In this document: positions 49,686 through 61,872 of the stretch, one piece after another | Layout: each line of letters opens with the position of its first letter | How positions within the stretch are numbered: position 1 is the stretch's first letter | NCBI GenBank assembly: GCA_029204225.1 | Contig: CM055109.1 | Span: 31,783,870-31,847,869, forward strand | Source: Diphasiastrum complanatum | Lineage: Eukaryota; Streptophyta; Lycopodiopsida; Lycopodiales; Lycopodiaceae | Length of the DNA stretch: 64,000 nucleotides | Reading direction: 5' to 3' | Notes under the pieces: generated by a model | The model's database searches: none | The model's input: only the letters and a program-made list of their open reading frames with translations | Told to the model about the DNA's origin: nothing | Translations under genes and position numbers: made by a program

Positions 49686-52148
49686 CTAGAGGCCTAAAGT
49701 CCCCCTAAGCTCGCATAGATTAGTTGGTTCATTCAATTCTAAAATCATTTTAACTTTTTCGATATTGGCTTGAATGCCATCCTTCGAAATTTTGTGGCCT
49801 AGAAAAATGCCTTCTCTCATGCCAAAATAGCATTTGGACGGATGCAATCTTGAAGATATCTCTTGACATCGTCTTAAAGTCTTTTTTAATGCATCTAAAT
49901 GATCTTCAGTGGATGAGTAAACACAGAAGTCATCTATAAAGATTTTTAAGAATTTTCTCAAAAAAATTTGAAAGATGTTTGTCATCATGCGCTGAAATGT
50001 AGCAGGCGCATTACACAGACCGAAGGGCATACGTGTATAAGCATACGTCCCCCAATCAGTGGTAAAAGTTGTTTTTGATCTATCTTCTTCCTTAATGAAG
50101 ACTTGATTGTAACCGGAAAAACCGGCTAAAGAACTGTATCTTTCGTGTCCAACTACTTGGTCCAGGATCATGTTTGTATATGGTAACGGATTATAGTCTT
50201 CTGTTGTGGTAGCATTTAACTTTCTAAAATCTTGACATACCTTTATTTTACCTGACTTCTTCTTCGGAACTATCACAATAGGTGATATCCATTCACTACT
50301 TAGAACATGATATATGATACCTGCTCTTATGCATTTATCTAATTCATCTTTCACTAATAATGAATACTTTGGATTTAACCTGTATTGTTTTTGCCTAACC
50401 GGTACGGCTCCCTGGATCAAGTCTATTCTATGCTCTCCCCATTTGACCGGTATACCAGTTAAATCTTCCATTGACCAAGCGAATACATTTTGATATTTTT
50501 TAAAGGAGTATTATGTACTCTTCCCCCTGTTGGTCTGACTGGTGTTTATAAAAATTCATAATTTTACCTTTACTAATTTCTATTTCTAATAATCAGTCTT
50601 ATCTACAATTCCCTTAGTCAGGCTTGCTCTGGTTCCTCCCAGAACTTCCCTTGACTCAAATGTTGGAAACTCATTTTCCTCTTCCTCGTCTATTTCATAA
50701 CATTCTATGAAATTGACTAAGGATTCTTAGGTTCTGCTATCTCCTCACCCCATCATAAGGTGACCTCCTAATGGAGTGGCTGTGAGAATGCCTGGAAAGA
50801 ATATTTGTTTGGTGGACCAATTTATAATAGCATCTGCCTAGTATAACCATGGTCTTCCAAATAATATTGAGTATGGTGGCATATCTAATGGGTTTATGAC
50901 TCGAGGAAGATGTGGGCATCTCGCTTTCATATTCGTCCTTCTCCCAGGATACAATAATCCGTTTATGGCTCTTTCCTTCTGATGTCGCCATCTGGTCTCG
51001 AAAGGTAATCTTCTTCTTCTTCTAGTGGGTAATAACATCGACTTGGTATAGCCATGGTCTCCCTAATAAGACTTTGTAAGATGATTCCCTAGTGGTTTTT
51101 AATATAATGAAGTCCATCAAAAACTTATGGTCACGAATGTAAAATGTGACCTGAGACAACTCTTCTATTGGAGTTCTCCTAGTTTCATGCTAATCTCAGA
51201 TGTCTAAGTGGATTGCTCTGCAGGTTGCAGTTTGGTTGTCGCATTTTTTGTGCTTATCGCAGTTTTTGCAATATTCACATTTTTATCCTTCTTGGTTTTC
51301 TTTTTATCTCTAAAAGTTGGCATATTTGTGACTTTATCTAAATCTAAGTCTGATTCAGGCCAATATTGGTCTTGATTTTCTATGGTCTCGGACTCTACTT
51401 CTATCCTTTGGACTACCATGTCAGCGTTAGATTTAGATGGTGGTGGCTCATCTTCTCTAGGCATGTTAACAAACCGCAGTTTAGACCGTGGCTGTTGTGG
51501 ATGAGGACATTTGGCAGTGACATGTCCTTCGCCTTTGCAATTAGCACAAAGTGGCACATATCCTACTAACCTCCTAGGTTCGGGACCAGGCGAATAGTGA
51601 CAAGGGGCTCCACAATTATAGCACGAACTCTTTACTCTTGGTGGTGGAGTGGAATCTCTTGTCGCTCCTCTACGCAAAATAGTATACTGTTGGTTATTGT
51701 GTGGTCTAGATGTGAAATTCTTTTGGTTAGAAAGAGTAGCGGTATAGGCTACCTCCTCATGATTATCATCCGGACAAAGGAATAATTCTTCCTCCACATA
51801 GTTGGTTTATAAATTAGGACAATTCATTTTAGAATGTCCCTCTTTACAACAAGATGTACACCAAACGTTACGCTAAAATGTATTTATAAGTGTTACGAAA
51901 GTGTTGTAAAGATTATCAAATCCTTCGAGACTTAATCTAACTCTTATTGGTGAAATTTGCAAATTTTGGAAATACAAATCGCATGCCTTTCTATAAGCTT
52001 CTAATCGTTGTGCTCCTTCTGAACGTTTCTGCTCAATAATTGTGCGTGATTGATCTCGTGGCATACATTACATGAATAAGATTCAACGGACTTAGTACAC
52101 TTAAAAATCATGAAAAGACATAATTTGTCTCCCCGGCAACAACACCAA
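49686..52148 (-). pseudogene. Athila/Tat-like Ty3/gypsy relic (gag end, protease, RT)
   Basis: On the - strand: a primer-site-like TGGTGTTGTTGCCGGGGA (52,131-52,148), which equals the plant tRNA-Asp site of Athila/Tat elements apart from three C-to-T changes; a shortened gag (Met at 52,064, MPRDQSRTIIEQK) with knuckles CTSCCKEGHSKMNC, a damaged CYNCGAPCHYSPG, and CANCKGEGHVTAKC; two protease-end motifs LLGRPWLY (about 51,060) and LFGRPWLY (about 50,865); and a 261-residue RT frame (49,686-50,471) with MPFGLCNAPATFQRMM and FIDDFCVYS. RNase H and integrase are missing. Stops occur between blocks. The first 3 kb of a normal gag-pol are strongly shortened. Confidence 0.75.
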
Positions 52149-55100
52149 GTTATGTGGTAGCCTATTCGTTATAGATTTTCACAAAATCAGTGAATTAAGT
52201 AGTATAAAAGGTTTTATGGTTCCCCAAGAGAGAGAGAAATCTCCTCTTTCAGATCGATAAGTATACAAAGGTGATCGACAGATGGTGAATGTAATATTCA
52301 AAACATAATAACACAATGACAAATTCGGTTATCCAATAATATTGAGTAAGTTGGCATCAAGAAACACCAAGGATGAAACGATTTGGTCAAGGTTTGAAGG
52401 TATAGAAGGGTACGTTATCTTCCAGGCTCTTAGGACAACATTAATCAAATCAATCTAACAGCAACAAGCACAAAGATTTTTCACAACGGAATATGTAATG
52501 GGTGAGGGGTTGCTAGTCTTGGCATCATTGCAACACAATTTTGAAGATGATCATGTCTCGGACTTTTGATTCTTGGCTCAGACAAAATTTCCAATAAGCT
52601 GGAGTGACGAATATGCCGCTTGGGCGTCTACATTGAAGATGATAAGATTTTGGCATGCTATTTTTTGGTGCCAAGTTTTATTTTGAGTTCCATTCTTAAA
52701 ATGAATAATGTTTTCAGATATGCTATCTAGAGCCTGTAAAAGAGGAAGAATGCGGTAGATAGGATTCACACTTGACATCTAATAAAACAACAAATGTTTG
52801 AGATATACAAGACATATATATTAAGTTGATATTCACATGCTTCTACTGCAGTCTACTATAATAACAAAATGTCAACAAAATGCATGAATTCTACGACTTG
52901 ATCAAAACATCCAAAATTTGGCATTTTATCATTGTTGGCTATAAACTAAACTCACATTTGTATACGACATTTTTCCAAAAACATCAAGCCATTTGTACAA
53001 GAAGTTTTGACAATTAATATCGTAAAGCGCTAAGGTTGTATAATAAAATGGAACAAGTATTAGAAAACCAAGCATTTCATAAATCAAAATTTAAAAGAGA
53101 ATTGTCAGTTTGACTTTGCAATTTGTATCCATCCAATCATTTGTTGGAATAAGTGATTTTCAAAGGAAAAATATATAAATCATCCAAAAGAAATTGAAGG
53201 CTAAGAACAAATATGATTCGCTTCAACACTATTTAGTACCTCATTTAGCGATAGGTTTATTTTCATTCTAGAGCTAATATTGCTAAAAATATCATGAACT
53301 GTGTCTATGATATGAAACTTCAAATTGTCTTGATCAATCATGGAATGTAGTGAAATAAAATATTAGGTTTGAATATTTTAATCATATTATTTCTACAATA
53401 CCAACAATTGTAGTACAACGTATAAGTAGTTGCATCTGTGCAAAAGTATAAGCTCAAGAATATAAAGTAGGGTATTATCTATGTTCATTACAACCTTTAT
53501 AGAATTTCCATATAGCTTAAAAAAGAGAAATTTGGATAACATGAAAGTTGTAAAGAGTTGCAAAAATCTTGATGACTTTTACTACATAAAGGGAACAATC
53601 ATTTGAAGACCGTATCAAGAAATGGGATTCCATTGTTTTTGCTTCCAAATAGTTACTTTGCAAGCAAAACTAACAATGTGTGGCAGCATACATTGTGTAT
53701 TCAAAGGCAACAAGGCCTTCTATAACTCACAAAGTTCTTTCATATTGTGTATGGCCAAAAATTGATTTTTTCTACTATTTGCATAAAGTCTACGATGAAA
53801 ACAAGAGGACAAAGAGATGGAAGATTATAACTCCAAAGTGTTCCCACAACCAATGAATAAATCTTTAGTAGCTAGAAAAATTGATTCAAGGCCATGCCTT
53901 GACAAAGGCATGATACCATATCAAGACCAATGTTGAGTGTAGACCTCATTTGCATAAAAAGAGGTAGTGTGAAATGATGATATACCAAAACAAGCCTTTT
54001 TTTGTTTTGCTGAAAAGATCAATGACATTAGAAGGACCCAAAGCAGTAAGATATGCAAAATTCAAACTAGAACATGATGAGGTAGTAAGATGAACCATAC
54101 AAAAATAATTCACACAAAAATCCTTTGACATAGAAATTTATGAAAGTTACTTATTATGGGAAAACACGTGAACCATTGAGGAGCTAACGTAAAAAATCAT
54201 ACTAGAGACTGAAACTATTATGCATCGTAGTCCATGTTACAACCAGATTCATGACCAAGAACAATAAATGTAAGAGATTTCAAATTTTCAATACAGACAA
54301 ATAAACTAGTGATTTACACAAGATAGAAACATTTTGCTAAGTGAAATAATCAAAAAGTTAAGAGAGCAAATCTAGAAGGTAGATTACTAAAAGGTTTTGA
54401 GTTGATGTGATGTCTAGGATAATACCCAGCATAACATAGTGTGTATCAAATGCTAGGGCATGTACAAACAAATGTTCACATTAGCTTAGGCACTTTGTTA
54501 GCTTATTTCACTTCTTTGAAAGTGGTGGGTTGACTAAGTCATGACGACGACTAGCTGCAAAGAGCAAAGCCATTGTACAAAGGGCACCATATTGAGCTAA
54601 TGCCCCTTCTTGGAAAGTGGGGGGTTGACTGAGTCATGATGAAGGCTACCTCCAAAGAGCAAAGCCAAACAAATACAATCCGTTCAAATTCATGGACAAC
54701 TGAGAAACATTCTACAATTTGTGACTTTAGCTACTTCAAAGCCCCAAACAATGCCAAATTTTGAAAAACTATCCTGTAACCTATGTTGCACTGCATTCCA
54801 AGATCATTCCAAAACGACTACTACGAAACGAATTTTGAAAAACCACGTCATTGTGAATAAAATCGCAGTGGCTTTTATTAAAAGTGTTGAGTTGTGGGAA
54901 AAAAAAAATTGAAAATGCATTGTAAAAGTTTGTAGACTTTGAATTGGACTATCATTGATGCATGGTGTTCATACATATATTGGTTTAGATTATCTCCAAT
55001 TTATTAGTTTATAGCTTACAATCATGCAGAGCCTTACAAAAGTTGTTAAGAGAAATCTAAACTTTAACAAACTTAATATGACATAATGAAACATATTAAG

Positions 55101-55315
55101 GCGGTATAAAGCACACATGAAGCGCTTAGCAAGTTAGCACTAGCATATTAAACTAGAAACTTGAGATTAATTACAATTTGCATAATACAAAAACATGGAA
55201 AGCGATTAGATTCCACACATGCCTCATGAGAGTGGGCCAATGGCCCAATACATGAGTTTGATTGATAGACAATGGACTAGTAGAATCATACGACATGAAA
55301 ATAACCCTGTAACTT
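52149..55315. other. AT-rich region, possible LTR of the Athila-like relic
   Basis: The part next to the primer site (from 52,149) should be LTR if the relic is read correctly, but no second LTR is present to define it. The rest is AT-rich and without recognised genes. A pair of about 63-bp direct repeats lies at 54,510-54,574 and 54,606-54,668 (GGGTTGACT(A/G)AGTCATGA core). Confidence 0.45.
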
Positions 55316-55871
55316 TTATGACACAAATCCATCATAATGAGATGAACATTCTTCCTCATCATAATCAAATGAAGATTCTTTCTCATCATAACTCGAGTTC
55401 ACCTGATTAGACGTGCCATCTCTCTACATGTGCCTAACTAGCCTCAAGTTGGTGGTGTAGTAAACAATCATGCTCGATTGGGCAACGCTAAGCTTGTTGA
55501 GTCTCTTCGAGTACATAAGAGACCAAGTGCTCCTGTTCCACTCACAAGTCAAATCAAAACAATCTTGCGCAATGATGCTATAATATCTAGGGCAAATTTG
55601 TCCACCAAACCATGTGAGTTGCTCTGGGCAACTCATCATACTCATCTTGAGACCCAATGAAATATCCATGTCTACATTCAAATTCCAACATATGTCTCTC
55701 AATCCTACACAACAAATGGCCATGAGCCAAAATAATAGATTAGAAAAATATATACCTCCGCTCATCAAGAACCGGTCGCTGAAGGGTCTCCCCAGTCTTG
55801 TCCATAGACTCATAGATGAGGCCCAATGTACAACCCTCTCGACCTACCAACCTCAACCATTAACACTGGCC
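55316..55871 (-). pseudogene. hAT-4 transposase, C-terminal part
   Basis: Reads REGCTLGLIYESMDKTGE just below the insertion, then LTWFGGQICPRYYSIIAQDC, CEWNRSTWSLMYSKRLNKLS (dimerisation block, here CEWNRS instead of CERNWS) and an acidic, Tyr/Ser-rich tail ending at 55,316-55,318. The dimerisation block is contiguous, with no intron in front. Confidence 0.78.
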
Positions 55872-55876
55872 CTAGG

Positions 55877-56795
55877 TGTTGCGCCGGCGCCTCAAAGGGC
55901 ACTGGGACTTGAGCGGTTTCCCCAACACGCGCTTAAGTCTAACATTCATCCATCATGCACTTACGTAAAAGCCAACTCAGAAACGTAACAAGCTTAACCA
56001 TTCAGACTTAAGAAAACTGGAATCCCAACCAACCCGAAAGCCAACTCGGAATCCGTCCCCAAAAGGTAACCAAAGGCAAAGACAAGCCACACATGAAACC
56101 CAAGGCATAGTGGTCGCCAAACTGACCAATTGGCATAGCGGCAAGCCACACGTCGATGACGAGGACCCTTAGGCGCCGGCGACGCAAAAAGGTTGTAATA
56201 AGGGTCCTTCCACTTGGACCAGTCCCGGAGGCGAAACCGAACTGATAACCATCCCCAAGGATTAATTTTATTAGATTTGGAAGAGGTTACATTCATACAT
56301 AGACTGACCGGTCTCGGGGCCACCAACACGTGCTGGGCATTGTGCCTGGCTCGTGCTGGTAGAGGGAGCTGAGACCTGGCGACTGGATTCCTGGCGCTGG
56401 TTGAGCTGCCCAAGTTTCTGTCTGCCGGACTCCCCCTATAGTTCTGTTGTGATTCGGTGCACCCCCTCTGGTTTGAAACATAGTGCTTTCTGGTAAAGCA
56501 CGCTTTTTAGGACTTAGTTTTTATTTTGCTGATTAAGCCTGGAAAGCCTGGCAGAATCAGTTTGGCTCCCGGACATGGGTCCCGGGAGCCGTCCCAGCGG
56601 CAAAATCAACTTGCTTTTCTGACTAGGCCATGACTCGAGCTCCAGAGCTAACTCATGACTTGTGACTACTTGACTGGCTCACCACAGGTTGGAGGCTCAG
56701 TCCTTGACGTTCTAACTTGCTCTGGGACCTTAGAGAGTGTCACCCCTTAGAGTCTTACAGGGCACGTTGGGTGCACCCGAGTCAGCTTTACAACA
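55877..56795 (-). repeat. 3' LTR of the gag-only element
   Basis: 919 bp; preceded by CTAGG. Contains a 139-codon frame also present in the other LTR, which I regard as incidental. Confidence 0.93.
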
Positions 56796-57161
56796 TCCTC
56801 CCCTCGTTTGAGAAAGCTGATGTCCTCGTCAGGGCCAAACTAGAACCTAAGACTCATGGCACGGGCTTAATTCACCGGCCAGACTTTATTCACATATACA
56901 AGGGCACGGGCTTGATTCACCGGCCAAAGGAGACCAACTGTAAAGAGAAGTAAAAATATTGTGTTTGCACCCAACACAGGGAAAGTGTGGATCTAGTTCA
57001 CTTATGTAAAACCTGTGTAAAGCTGCTGCACTTAGACATTAGACTGAAGCTCACTCCTCGATGAGAAATGCGCCTTACTTTATTAACATGAAAGAAAAAG
57101 GTACTTACGGCTCCCTTAAGCCTCAGATATGTCGTTTTCGTCGCACGTCTGAATGAGTCCC

Positions 57162-59374
57162 CTAGGACTCTAGATTTTTCGTTTGGTCGCCCAGGCTGAG
57201 CTCCTTGAGCTCTGCATCGGCACTTAGATTCACCTCTAATGTAGAAGCTGCAGGCAATGTTGGCTCCATTTGACCGCGTGTCAGCTGGTTTGTCACTGTT
57301 GGATGTCCTTCGTTAAAGAGGTGAGCTTTCGCTTGGTCACACAAGTTGAGCTCCTTGAGCTCTAAATCGGCACTTGAATTCACCTTTGATGTAGAAACTG
57401 CAAGCAATGTTGGCTCCATTTGGTCCCGTGTCAGCTGGTTTGTCACTGTTGGCTGCCCTTCGTTAAAGAGGTGAATGAGATTGGGAGGGATGGTTGGCTC
57501 AGGTTCATTTGTGTCGTTCTTTTCTAGTTGGTCCCCTGGCACAGCTCTGACGACACAAGGTCTCCTGCCATTATATAATAACACAAGGTTAACCCCTTTT
57601 GCCAAGAAGGCCACCACATGTTCGTTAAACCAGCTTAATCCCAAAATAGCGTCGAAGGCATCCATCTTCAAGATTGTGAATGTTAGTCGATTCTTCCAGG
57701 TTCCCAGGGAGATTAGTAAGTTGGTTGCCAATCTACAAGTGGTCATTGTACCTTTCGCGGTCTCCACACAAATAGGAGTCACATTTTCTTCACATTGGAT
57801 GTCCAATTCCCCCGTCAGTTGTTCTGACAAGTAGTTATGTGATGCTCCTAGGTCTACCATGAAGTAAATGATCCTGTCTTGAATACAGCCTTTCAGGTAC
57901 AATAACTTTGATCCTCTCGCAGGAGTCGCCATGAGATGTTCACGATACGCCGCAAGTGCCCCTATCTGTTGTAAGACATTCAGGTCAAACTCCGTCAAAT
58001 CCGTTTCTGGGTCCTCTTCGTCATCCTGTTCACCATCTTCTTGATCAAATGCCTCTCTCTCCATCCTATCAAATCCTTCAATGGCAGCCATGATTTGCTT
58101 GTTCAAAGGTTTGGGGCATGACCTCCAAGAGTGACCTTGCTGATGACAATTGAAGCAGCGCATGGAACTGCCCACTGTTGGTGAGCTGTTGCTGTGACTA
58201 GCTGAAGGTCCAACATTGTTTCTTCTCTGGAACGTGTTCCCTCCATTGTTGCCTTGGTTGCCAAACCCTGTTTTTGTTGGGAATTTGTTCATGCTACTCG
58301 AGGCTTGGTTGCCATTTGAAGCTGAGTCCCCCCTTGAAAAGAAGCTCGGACTGGGTCTGGATCCACTAAATACTCTTGTTGAGGTTGAGGGAGCAGCTGG
58401 AGCCAATGTGCTCTCATAATCACAAACCATTTCAGCCGCCCGAATAGTTGAATTGAAATCATGGGGCATGTAGCTGTCTATTGCACGCCGGGTCCAAGAC
58501 TACATTCCAGACAAGAGGTAATGAGTTTTGTCCGCCTCGACATATCTTCAATAACCCATACACTCTGTCTGAATTTATTGAGGTACTTTCGCAATGACCC
58601 TTTCTGCTTGAGCCCTGATAATTCTGTCCTCAATCTCATGTGTGAATCCTTCGGCATGAACTCCTCTCGTAACGCGGTTTTGAATGCGTCCCATGTCTGG
58701 AAATGCATTCCTGCCATCCGGTACCAATTTGTAGTGTAGCCCTCAAAATATGCTAATGCCAAGTCCGTTCTTTCTTCCTCAGGAGTGTTCATCAGACGAA
58801 AGTAATGGTCAATGTGAAACAACCAATCTTTCACAATTCGAATGTCACGCTCTCCTTTGAAAGTAGGTGGTGCTTTTACTTTGGCAGTCTTCTTTGGGCC
58901 TTCTGTGTTTCGCGCTCGTGGTTCTCTTGGAATCTGTGGAGGAGGCGCCACTGCATTCCCTCTAGTTGCCTCCAACTCTTCAAACCTGGCTTCGAGCTGT
59001 GTTAGCCCGTCTCTCATTTCTCTAGCAAGGTTGAATTGAGTAAGGTTCATGGTTCGCAGGGCTGTTTGCCATTCTTTCCTTTCTGTTTCTCTGTCCTTCT
59101 TTACCTCGCTAAGCATAGCCGTCATTGCGCTTGATAAGTATTGCCGCATCTTCACTTCAAAGAGGTCTTGTTGCGCCTCTGGCAAGGGTTCGTCTCTTGG
59201 TGTAGGTTCAAGAGGGCCACCCATCTCTTCTTGGAGAGGCGCCACTGTGGAGTGCATACGCTCTTTCTTTCTTGACTTGGACCTGGTGCCATCTCGATGC
59301 ATGCGGGAGCCGTATTCTCGAGCCTGCTCCTCTCCGTCCGTCAATGCTCGTAACTCATCAAGGTGGTCCTCCAT
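57162..59374 (-). pseudogene. gag-protease of the gag-only element, frameshifted
   Basis: Part 1, 58,478-59,374: Met at 59,374 (MEDHLDELRAL), a charged N-terminus, a coiled coil (EMRDGLTQLEARFEELEA), then the retrotransposon gag core (FKGERDIRIVKDWLFHIDHY, NWYRMAGMHFQTWDAFKTAL, LNKFRQSVWVIEDMS). A one-base shift near 58,540 and a stop near 58,510 separate it from part 2 (57,162-58,469), which carries CFNCHQQGHSWRSC and a protease-like MVDLGASHNYLS, where the usual D-S/T-G-A is D-L-G-A. Part 2 ends in two copies of a 50-residue block (HLFNEG...KELNL). No RT follows. Confidence 0.87.
57183..57474. repeat. 150-bp in-frame tandem duplication at the gag 3' end
   Basis: Units 57,183-57,332 and 57,333-57,474 encode HLFNEG(Q/H)PTVTNQLTR and onward. 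They differ at roughly a tenth of positions, so the duplication predates this insertion. Confidence 0.85.
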
Positions 59375-59728
59375 TATAGTAAGAGGTGTACTTCCAACAG
59401 ATTATCGCCTCAATCTTTTTTATTTTTGAAAACTCTCCCTTCTGTCGACCGGGCCCCACAGCTCTCTTTTCTTCTTTATTAAATCAGCTTCAATGAAAAT
59501 ATCCCCTCCTCAAACTTAGCACGCTCACATCACCTGAGAGCCAAGTAGGAACCAAGTCATTTGTGTCCAAGCAAGCACACAACAAACAGAACATACCAAC
59601 CAAAGCAAACACAAAGGATCCCTCTCAAGCCACAATCCCCCCTGAGACCGGACGTAGGACCTTTGCCTAGCCGCGCCCACACAAATCTATCACAGAATTA
59701 GCCCACGGGGAAACATCCATCCAACCAT

Positions 59729-60130
59729 CCGTGCTTTCACCATTAAGCAGCACATTGGCTCAGTCACGCCCCACCACTTTTTGGTCGATAGCCCTTATAG
59801 CTAAACGATCGACAGCTATCTCGCACCGGCAGCTAACCACCCGTGCTTTACACCCGAATTCGAGCAGCATCTCTGTATCAATGGTTAACCCGTACAGTTC
59901 GAATATGTCACCCCGCACCCCACAAGGCACAGACCGTGCTTTCATCAACCTAATGGCAGCACATTGCCTCATCTGTCCTACGTGCAAACGACGCCAGGCC
60001 CGAACCGCGGGAACTGACCGTGCTTACACCTCAAGGGCAGCACCTTGTCTCATCAAGTCCCCCGTTCTGCCGACCACCCCAACCGTGGACGCACCCTTGC
60101 TTACACTGTGGGCAGCACCTTGCGCAACGG
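59729..60130. repeat. Five-fold repeat in the leader of the gag-only element
   Basis: CCGTGCTT..AC...GGCAGCACNTTG-like blocks start near 59,729, 59,841, 59,934, 60,018 and 60,096. They lie between the primer site and gag, where packaging signals are expected; no function is shown. Confidence 0.6.
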
Positions 60131-60208
60131 TTGTCCTGACAAATCCCAAAACGTGGCCATCCCTGTGAGACTTGCGTAGCTGACCGGCTAGTCGGCTCTG
60201 ATACCACA

Positions 60209-61128
60209 TGTTGCGCCGGCGCCTCAAAGGGCGCTGGGACTTGAGCGGTTTCCCCAACACGCGCTTAAGTCTAACATTCATCCATCATGCACTTACGTAA
60301 AAGCCAACTCAGAAACGTAACAAGCTTAACCATTCAGACTTAAGAAAACTGGAATCCCAACCAACCCGAAAGCCAACTCGGAATCCGTCCCCAAAAGGTA
60401 ACCAAAGGCAAAGACAAGCCACACATGAAACCCAAGGCATAGTGGTCGCCAAACTGACCAATTGGCATAGCGGCAAGCCACACGTCGATGACGAGGACCC
60501 TTAGGCGCCGGCGACGCAAAAAGGTTGTAATAAGGGTCCTTCCACTTGGACCAGTCCCGGAGGCGAAACCGAACTGATAACCATCCCCAAGGATCAATTT
60601 TATTAGATTTGGAAGAGGTTACATTCATACATAGACTGACCGGTCTCGGGGCCACCAACACGTGCTGGGCATTGTGCCTGGCTCGTGCTGGTAGAGGGAG
60701 CTGAGACCTGGCGACTGGATTCCTGGCGCTGGTTGAGCCGCCCAAGTTTCTGTCTGGCGGACTCCCCCTATAGTTCTGCTGTGATTCGGCGCACCCCCTC
60801 TGGTTTGAAACATAGTGCTTTCTGGTAAAGCACGCTTTTTTAGGACTTAGTTTTTATTTTGCTGATTAAGCTTGGCAAGCCTGGCAGAATCAGTCTGGCT
60901 CCCGGACATGGGTCCCGAGAGCCGTCCCGGCGGCAGAATCAACTTGCTTTCCTGACTAGGCCATGACTCGAGCTCCAGAGCTAGCTCATGACTTGTGACT
61001 ACTTGACTGACTCACCACAGGTCGGAGGCTCAGTCCTTGACGTTCTAACTTGCTCTGGGACCTTAGAGAGTGTCACCCCTTAGAGTCTTACAGGGCACGC
61101 TGGGTGCACCCGAGTCAGCTTTACAACA
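60209..61128 (-). repeat. 5' LTR of the gag-only element
   Basis: 920 bp; one base longer than its partner in a T run near 60,836. Adjacent to the primer site and followed by CTAGG. Confidence 0.93.
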
Positions 61129-61133
61129 CTAGG

Positions 61134-61872
61134 ACCCCAACTATGGTGCCAAAAATCATCTCCAAATAATATCCTCTGGAACCCAAGTATAGTCGGCTCA
61201 TTGCTATGATGCCAATATGTAAACTTAGGATTGCTTGCCATCTAGCACAATGCGGGTCAAACCTAGAGCAACCACTCCAACATGACAATGGTAGGCAAAG
61301 CATGTGGGTGTTGGCTTTTCTTGAAATCCAAAAAGTTGAATGTCCTGAACATGGCAAGGATGTGATAGTAGAGGAGGCCTCCTATGTCATGCATCAAAAA
61401 ATTGATGTAGCGTGCTACACCCAAGGTCCACAAAATCACACAATTGTTGGCATTGTCAATGACCACCTGCACTACACACCCCCACCACAATGACTACTAT
61501 GCATATGCTCAGAGATGAACTCTACCAACTCAACATCGCCAACTCGGGAAGCATCCACACCCTTAAGACATAAAGTCCCCAAAGGACATAAAACTAGGAT
61601 ATAGCTATGCCTACTATCACTCCAAGCATTGGATAAATTACAACAATCATGTGTGGCCCAAGCATGTGATATGGGGCACAAAGCTTTCTCATGATGAATG
61701 CATACTCCTCTTTCAAATGGTGACCATGTAGAGCCTCACATGTGAGAGGTCTCCAAGTGGCATCACAAGCTACAATCTCCCTCGTCATGTCACGAAAGAT
61801 GGTGGTGCTAGCCAAGGCAAATGCAAAGGTAACCAATATAAAACTAGCATGTAAATCTAGTGGCTGCCTCAT
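61134..61872 (-). pseudogene. hAT-4 transposase, N-terminal/core part
   Basis: From the top: DLHASFILVTFAFALASTT, FRDMTREIVACDATWR, SNAWSDSRHSYILV, GVDASRVGDVELVEF and VVIDNANNCV, the DUF659 and RNase H-like core order, over several frames. Equivalent motifs exist in hAT-1 and hAT-2. No BED finger was found above 61,872. Confidence 0.72.

Larger units (their letters stand above)
55877..61128 (-). mobile_element. Gag-only (TR-GAG-like) LTR retrotransposon, complete ends
   Basis: LTRs 55,877-56,795 (919 bp) and 60,209-61,128 (920 bp) start TGTTG and end CAACA, with CTAGG target duplications at 55,872-55,876 and 61,129-61,133. The element reads on the - strand: primer site TGGTATCAGAGC (reverse complement at 60,195-60,206) and a purine tract next to the left LTR (56,796-56,815). 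The interior encodes gag and a protease-like end but no RT, RNase H or integrase, so it must use proteins from another element. About 17 LTR mismatches counted by eye (near 2%). Confidence 0.93.
55316..61872 (-). mobile_element. hAT-4 relic, split by a gag-only LTR element
   Basis: The 5' part of the transposase lies at 61,129-61,872 and the 3' part at 55,316-55,871; the sequence between is an LTR element with a CTAGG duplication. Termini of hAT-4 were not located. Confidence 0.75.

Noticed and set aside
55994-56413. 139-codon - strand frame in both LTRs of the gag-only element
   Set aside because: The LTRs are about 98% identical, so presence in both is expected; no domain is visible and LTRs are normally non-coding.
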